From Norana najaformis (lineage: Eukaryota; Annelida; Clitellata; Crassiclitellata; Hormogastridae), in contig OZ029927.1 in the NCBI GenBank assembly GCA_964023275.1, positions 23,946,980 through 24,010,979 on the forward strand: DNA of 64,000 bases. Reading direction: 5' to 3'. The first letter of the stretch is position 1. Every line of letters begins with the position of its first letter. The notes below the pieces were generated by a model. That model was not told the origin of the DNA. It did not search any database and worked only from the letters and a program-made list of their open reading frames with translations. Shown here piece after piece: positions 63,937 to 64,000 of this stretch. Made by a program: the position numbers and the translations under genes.

Positions 63937-64000
63937 TATGTCGTATGCTCGTGTGTGCACTTCTGAACTTTAGAAGGAGGGAAATATCAAATTTTGTTGT

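Overview
This window is nuclear DNA from an invertebrate animal. The genes are split by GT-AG introns, intergenic space is large, and there are many tRNA-derived SINEs, 3' ends of L2/CR1-type LINEs, and tetranucleotide (ATAC/ATGT, ACTC, CTAT) and other tandem repeats. The proteins are typical metazoan ones. The repeat mix (2A-bearing L2-like LINE, RNase H-bearing LINE, many tRNA SINE families) fits a lophotrochozoan such as a mollusc, brachiopod or annelid, or a basal deuterostome. The sequence alone does not settle which.

Layout. (1) 157-1028, plus strand: the last two coding exons of ceramide glucosyltransferase (UGCG). (2) 1.0-11.6 kb: intergenic DNA full of SINEs and two decayed LINEs. 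One carries an RNase H domain and is interrupted by a 112-bp element with a 12-bp target-site duplication. The other has a 2A-like motif and a large internal deletion. (3) 11.9-20.7 kb, plus strand: a complete 12-exon gene for the RNA polymerase II elongation factor ELL, with every splice phase consistent. Its introns hold SINE and LINE tails and two different 32-bp minisatellites. (4) 20.7-34.7 kb: no confident gene. It holds a hAT-type MITE with terminal inverted repeats and an 8-bp target duplication, a 113-bp satellite array of about 12 units, and a long TCAC run. (5) 34.8-46.0 kb, minus strand: nine exons of a multidomain Ig plus sushi (CCP) protein, all phase 1-1. The last part is a duplicated module made of an Ig domain split over two exons followed by a six-cysteine sushi exon. 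Neither end of this gene was found. (6) 46-64 kb: repeats only, including paired LINE tails, palindromic AT-rich elements, SINEs and microsatellites. No host gene was recognised there.

The three host genes have unrelated roles: glycosphingolipid synthesis, transcription elongation, and extracellular recognition or adhesion. Nothing suggests they work together. The main points of interest are the Ig-CCP module duplication, an inverted copy of one Ig exon lying inside a LINE tail, the hAT MITE, the 112-bp short element, and the SINE-like family built of tandem monomers. Family labels (SINE-A to SINE-E, LT1 to LT6) are working names used only here.
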